From contig JAABTF010000007.1 in the NCBI GenBank assembly GCA_011389965.1, forward strand, positions 1-52,705: 52,705 nt of DNA. Reading direction: 5' to 3'. Source of the stretch: Halothiobacillus sp. (GTDB lineage Bacteria > Pseudomonadota > Gammaproteobacteria > Halothiobacillales > Halothiobacillaceae). The position numbers were made by a program, and so were the translations under genes. Under the pieces are notes generated by a model that did no database searches, was not told the origin of the DNA, and saw only the letters and a program-made list of their open reading frames with translations. Within the stretch, counting starts at the first letter, position 1; the number at the start of each line of letters is the position of its first letter. Shown piece by piece: positions 49,650-52,705 of the stretch.

Positions 49650-50690
49650 ATGGCCCAGGCACCCGACACCAACCTGCCCCAGGGAAGCCCGCTTTCCGGT
49701 CTGAAAGGACCGGAGAAGGCAGCCATTCTGATGATGGCCCTCGGCGAGGAATCCGCGGCGCAGATCTTCGGCCAGCTTGACCCGCGCGAGGTGCAGAAGA
49801 TCGGCCAGGCGATGGCTGTGCTCAAGAATGTCACTCGCCCGCAGATCCAAACCGCGCTCGACGAGTTCAGTGATGATCTGGAAAACCAGACCGGCCTGGC
49901 ATTGGGCTCGAACGACTACATTCGCAATGTTCTGACCCGTGCCCTGGGCGAGGACAAGGCCTCCGGCCTGCTTGAGCGCATCTCCTCTCAGGGTGGTCGA
50001 CGCAATCTCGAATTCCTCAAATGGATGGATGCGCGCTCGATTGCCGAGATCATCCGCTACGAGCACCCCCAGATCATTGCCATCGTGCTCTCGCACCTGG
50101 AAAGCGACCAGGGCGCCGAGATTCTGCAGATGTTGCCGGAGAACACGCGTACCGACATCGTCCTGCGTATCTCCCACCTGGAAGGCGTCTCGCCGCAGGC
50201 CCTCGAGGAACTCGACGACATCATGGAGCGTCAGGCGTCCGGCACTCAGGGCGGGAAGTCCTCCAAGGTCGGCGGGGTCAAGATCGCCGCCGGCATCATG
50301 AACTTCCTCGAATCCAACGTCGAAGAGGAGCTGATGGGCCGGGTCAAGGACACCGACGAGGACCTGGGTACCCGAATCGAGGACTTGATGTTCGTCTTCG
50401 CCAACCTGGTCGACGTCGAGGATCGCAGCCTGCAAGTGCTGCTGCGCGAAGTGCCGGCCGACAAGCTGCTTCTGGCGATGAAGGGGGCCGATTCCGAGCT
50501 CAAGGAAAAGATCTTCGGCAACATGTCGCGGCGTGCCGCCGAGATGATGCGCGACGATCTCGAGACGCTGGGGCCGACACGCCTGGCCGACGTGGAAGTG
50601 GCTCAGAAGGAAGTGCTCCAGGTCGCCCGTCAATTGGCAGACGAGGGCAAGATTGCCCTGGGCGGGGGTGGTGGCGATGAGTTCATCTAA
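49650..50690 (+). CDS. fliG: Flagellar motor switch protein FliG
   Basis: FliG is the rotor protein that meets the stator and FliM. The 346-residue product contains the N-domain (LKGPEKAAILMMALGEESAA), the middle domain EHPQIIAIVLSHLES (EHPQ motif) and the C-terminal torque helix region, with charged residues around NLVDVEDRSLQVLLREVPADKL and the ending MRDDLETLGPTRLADVE. The gene overlaps the start of fliH by 14 bases. Confidence 0.97.
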   Translation: MAQAPDTNLPQGSPLSGLKGPEKAAILMMALGEESAAQIFGQLDPREVQKIGQAMAVLKNVTRPQIQTALDEFSDDLENQTGLALGSNDYIRNVLTRALGEDKASGLLERISSQGGRRNLEFLKWMDARSIAEIIRYEHPQIIAIVLSHLESDQGAEILQMLPENTRTDIVLRISHLEGVSPQALEELDDIMERQASGTQGGKSSKVGGVKIAAGIMNFLESNVEEELMGRVKDTDEDLGTRIEDLMFVFANLVDVEDRSLQVLLREVPADKLLLAMKGADSELKEKIFGNMSRRAAEMMRDDLETLGPTRLADVEVAQKEVLQVARQLADEGKIALGGGGGDEFI

Positions 50691-51555
50691 CCAAGACGCC
50701 ATGCTGACCCGCCCGCTGGCAGTCGAGGACTGGCAGGAGCTGGTCGATGCCTGGGAAATGCCTGATTTTTCGGTAGATACGCCGGACGAACCGGACAACC
50801 CGGACGATGGTGCCGACCCGGTGGTGGCCGAAGAGGTTGTCGCCGCGCGGGCCGAAGCCGAGAAGGCCGGCTTTGAGGCCGGCCAGCAAAAAGGGCGTGA
50901 CCTGGGCTATCAGGACGGGATGGCCGCCGCACGCGAAGAGATCGAGCAGCTGGAAAACCGCTTGCGTGGCTGGCTCTCGCACTTGGAGGCCCCGCTGCAA
51001 CTCATGGACGAGGAGGTCACCGAGCAGCTTACTGCCTTGGCCACCCAGATCGCCCGCGTGATGGTGGCGCGGGAGGTGCAGGCCGATGCATCGGCATTGG
51101 CCGAGATTGCCCGTGAGGCCTTGTCGGCGCTTCCGGTCTCGGCGCGGGCAGTCACCTTGCGCTGTGCCCCCGCCGACGAGCCCGCGCTGCGCGAATTGCT
51201 CGATGCGGGGCGTTTTACCTCCCTCGATCTGCGGGCCGATCCGGGTATGGATGCCGGCGGAGTAATCGCCGAGTCCGGAGATGCTCGAGTCGACGCCAGC
51301 CTGGCCAATCGCTGGGCGACGACCCTCGATCATCTGATCGGGCGGGTCTATCCCGGTCCCGATCAGCCGGTCGAGGCGAAAAGCGACGATGTCGTGTCGC
51401 AAGGCGCCGCAGAAACCCAAGCCGGGCCGGCCGAGCCCGACGCCCAGACACAGGTCGGGGAGGAGAGCCCCCCCTCGGAGGAGGCCGCTACCCCGGACGC
51501 CACTGACACCGACCCTGCGGACGAGCCCGACGCCGAGGGGGATCGACATGAGTGA
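50677..51555 (+). CDS. fliH: Flagellar export ATPase regulator FliH, with acidic C-terminal extension
   Basis: FliH binds and regulates the export ATPase FliI. The product (292 residues from the ATG at 50677) has an acidic N-terminal segment ([15 protein letters not shown]), a coiled coil with GxxxG-like repeats ([21 protein letters not shown], residues about 65-85) and the FliH core ([15 protein letters not shown]-like helix and [20 protein letters not shown]). About 60 residues follow the core, rich in Asp/Glu/Ala/Pro, making the protein longer than usual (about 230-260). The start overlaps fliG; a GGGGGTGG precedes it. It overlaps fliI by 8 bases. Confidence 0.9.
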   Translation: MSSSNQDAMLTRPLAVEDWQELVDAWEMPDFSVDTPDEPDNPDDGADPVVAEEVVAARAEAEKAGFEAGQQKGRDLGYQDGMAAAREEIEQLENRLRGWLSHLEAPLQLMDEEVTEQLTALATQIARVMVAREVQADASALAEIAREALSALPVSARAVTLRCAPADEPALRELLDAGRFTSLDLRADPGMDAGGVIAESGDARVDASLANRWATTLDHLIGRVYPGPDQPVEAKSDDVVSQGAAETQAGPAEPDAQTQVGEESPPSEEAATPDATDTDPADEPDAEGDRHE

Positions 51556-52705
51556 TCCCGGTCTGCGAGATCCCGGTGCCGATCTCTCGCTCAACTGGGC
51601 GAGAAGCCTGATGGGCGCCGCGGCACGCGTTGATCGCCCGGAGGTCACCTCCGAAGGTCGCATCGTGCGAGTGGTCGGCCTGGCGCTGGAGGCCCGCGGG
51701 CTGTCGGCACTGATCGGCGACCAGTGTGAGGTGACCGACCCGCAGGGACGGCGCTTCGAAGCCGAAGTGGTCGGTTTTGCGGAGGAGGCCACCTACCTGA
51801 TGCCGCTGGAAACCACCCAGGGGGTGGGGCCGGGCTGCCGGGTCAAGAACCTGGGGGTGGCCAGTCGCGTGCCCATGGGCGAGCAATTGCTCGGCCGGGT
51901 GCTTGATGCCCGCGGCCGGCCGATCGACGATGGTCCGCGCCTGAGCGGGGATGCCACGGTTAACCTGCAGGGGCGCCCCATCAATCCGCTCAAGCGCCGT
52001 GAAATTGACGAACCGCTGGATGTGGGCGTGCGGGCGATCAACGCCCTGATGACGGTCGGTCGTGGCCAGCGCATGGGCATTTTTGCCGGCTCGGGCGTGG
52101 GCAAGAGTGTGCTGTTGGGCATGATGACCCGTTATACCCGTGCTCAGATCATCGTTGTGGGGTTGGTCGGCGAGCGGGGCCGCGAGGTGGCCGAGTTTGT
52201 CACCGAGATCCTCGACGACGAGGCGCGGCAGCGCGCGGTAGTGATCGCGGCGCCGGCCGACAGTTCCGCCCTGATGCGCCTGCATGGCGCGAATCTCGCC
52301 AGCTCGATCGCCGAGCACTTCCGTGACCAGGGCTTCGATGTGCTGCTGTTGATGGATTCGCTGACCCGCTATGCCCAGGCACAGCGCGAGATCGGGTTGG
52401 CGATCGGCGAGCCGCCTGCGACCAAGGGCTATCCGCCGTCGGTCTTCGCTCACCTGCCACGACTGGTCGAGCGCGCCGGCAACAGCGAGAGCCGCCAGGG
52501 CAGTCTGACGGCCTTCTATACCGTGCTGGTCGAGGGGGATGACCTAAACGATCCGGTGGCAGATTCCGCCCGGGCGATCCTTGACGGGCACATCGTGCTC
52601 TCGCGCGAGATCGCCGAGCGCGGGCGCTTCCCGGCCATCGACGTCGAGGCGTCCATCTCGCGGCTCATGCCCAAGCTAGTCGATCCAGCCCATCTATCAT
52701 TGATG
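51548..52705 (+). CDS. fliI: Flagellum-specific ATP synthase FliI (truncated by window edge)
   Basis: FliI is the F1-beta-like ATPase of the flagellar export apparatus. The first 386 codons are in the window; about 60-80 C-terminal residues are missing. Visible are the N-terminal barrel, Walker [14 protein letters not shown] (about 179-191), [13 protein letters not shown], Walker [19 protein letters not shown] and [20 protein letters not shown]. The ATG at 51548 lies inside the end of fliH (8-base overlap). No disruption is seen. Confidence 0.97.
   Translation, partial: MSDPGLRDPGADLSLNWARSLMGAAARVDRPEVTSEGRIVRVVGLALEARGLSALIGDQCEVTDPQGRRFEAEVVGFAEEATYLMPLETTQGVGPGCRVKNLGVASRVPMGEQLLGRVLDARGRPIDDGPRLSGDATVNLQGRPINPLKRREIDEPLDVGVRAINALMTVGRGQRMGIFAGSGVGKSVLLGMMTRYTRAQIIVVGLVGERGREVAEFVTEILDDEARQRAVVIAAPADSSALMRLHGANLASSIAEHFRDQGFDVLLLMDSLTRYAQAQREIGLAIGEPPATKGYPPSVFAHLPRLVERAGNSESRQGSLTAFYTVLVEGDDLNDPVADSARAILDGHIVLSREIAERGRFPAIDVEASISRLMPKLVDPAHLSLM

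Noticed and set aside
47982-50798. A 938-codon minus-strand open frame opposite fliF and fliG, and similar long antisense frames opposite parE (17628-19688), uvrC (32936-34966), surE/pcm (3589-5091) and ptsP (42521-44215)
   Set aside because: These are shadows caused by high GC codon use; the opposite-strand genes are unmistakable family members and the antisense products have no recognisable domains.

Overview
The window looks like a core chromosomal segment of a GC-rich, flagellated gammaproteobacterium. The evidence is gene order: surE-pcm-yqaA-nlpD-rpoS, yceF/yceD-rpmF-plsX-fabH, a GacA/UvrY regulator next to uvrC, tamA-tamB, an HAD phosphatase/rppH/ptsP block as in pseudomonads, and a FleQ-led fliEFGHI operon. 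A two-subunit Na+/solute symporter beside a DUF294 protein fits an aquatic or halotolerant lineage of the Halothiobacillus/Guyparkeria/Chromatiales type, but the genus is inferred, not shown. I see no insertion sequence, prophage, integron, CRISPR array or plasmid function. All genes share similar GC-rich codon use, so there is no clear island.

Layout. 1-3.5 kb: end of an unidentified gene, argJ, a Nudix/ThiE-like fusion, a small membrane-anchored protein and an Smr protein. 3.6-7.8 kb: the stationary-phase/envelope block surE-pcm-yqaA-nlpD-rpoS, with a 319-base rpoS leader and a hairpin after rpoS. 8-17.4 kb: MarR regulator, pepA, a small membrane protein, the symporter (DUF4212 plus SSS subunit) with an upstream cNMP/CBS/DUF294 protein, a secreted HbpS/GlcG protein, and a CDF metal exporter co-directional with cnoX. 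17.4-26.9 kb: parE behind a nested inverted-repeat leader, tamA-tamB, a membrane Zn protease and an inositol-phosphatase-family enzyme. 27-34.9 kb: an atypical uppP, yceF, then yceD-rpmF-plsX-fabH, a CYTH protein, the UvrY-like regulator and uvrC. 35-43.6 kb: a large MscS-family channel, a c-heme DUF3365 protein, a DUF1134 lipoprotein, dcd, an HAD phosphatase, rppH and ptsP. 43.7-44.1 kb: a tRNA-Pro/Arg/His operon with a strong promoter and a terminator. 44.1-52.7 kb: flagellar genes, with a free FlhB C-domain protein and a FliK-like protein on the minus strand, diverging from fleQ and then fliE-fliF-fliG-fliH-fliI. fliI runs off the window.

How they work together. Themes are stationary-phase physiology (RpoS, SurE, Pcm), envelope building (TamAB, UppP, PlsX/FabH, NlpD, DUF1134), regulation (UvrY, PtsP, RppH, MarR), and flagellar export, where FleQ with sigma-54 probably drives fliE onward from a near-consensus -24/-12 site.

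I do not see a clearly new multi-gene system. The points most worth a second look are the UppP homologue with Met in place of its catalytic Glu, the nested inverted repeat before parE, the stand-alone FlhB C-domain without NPTH translationally coupled to a FliK-like protein, the two competing hairpins before rppH, and the perfect 12-bp hairpin between yceD and rpmF.
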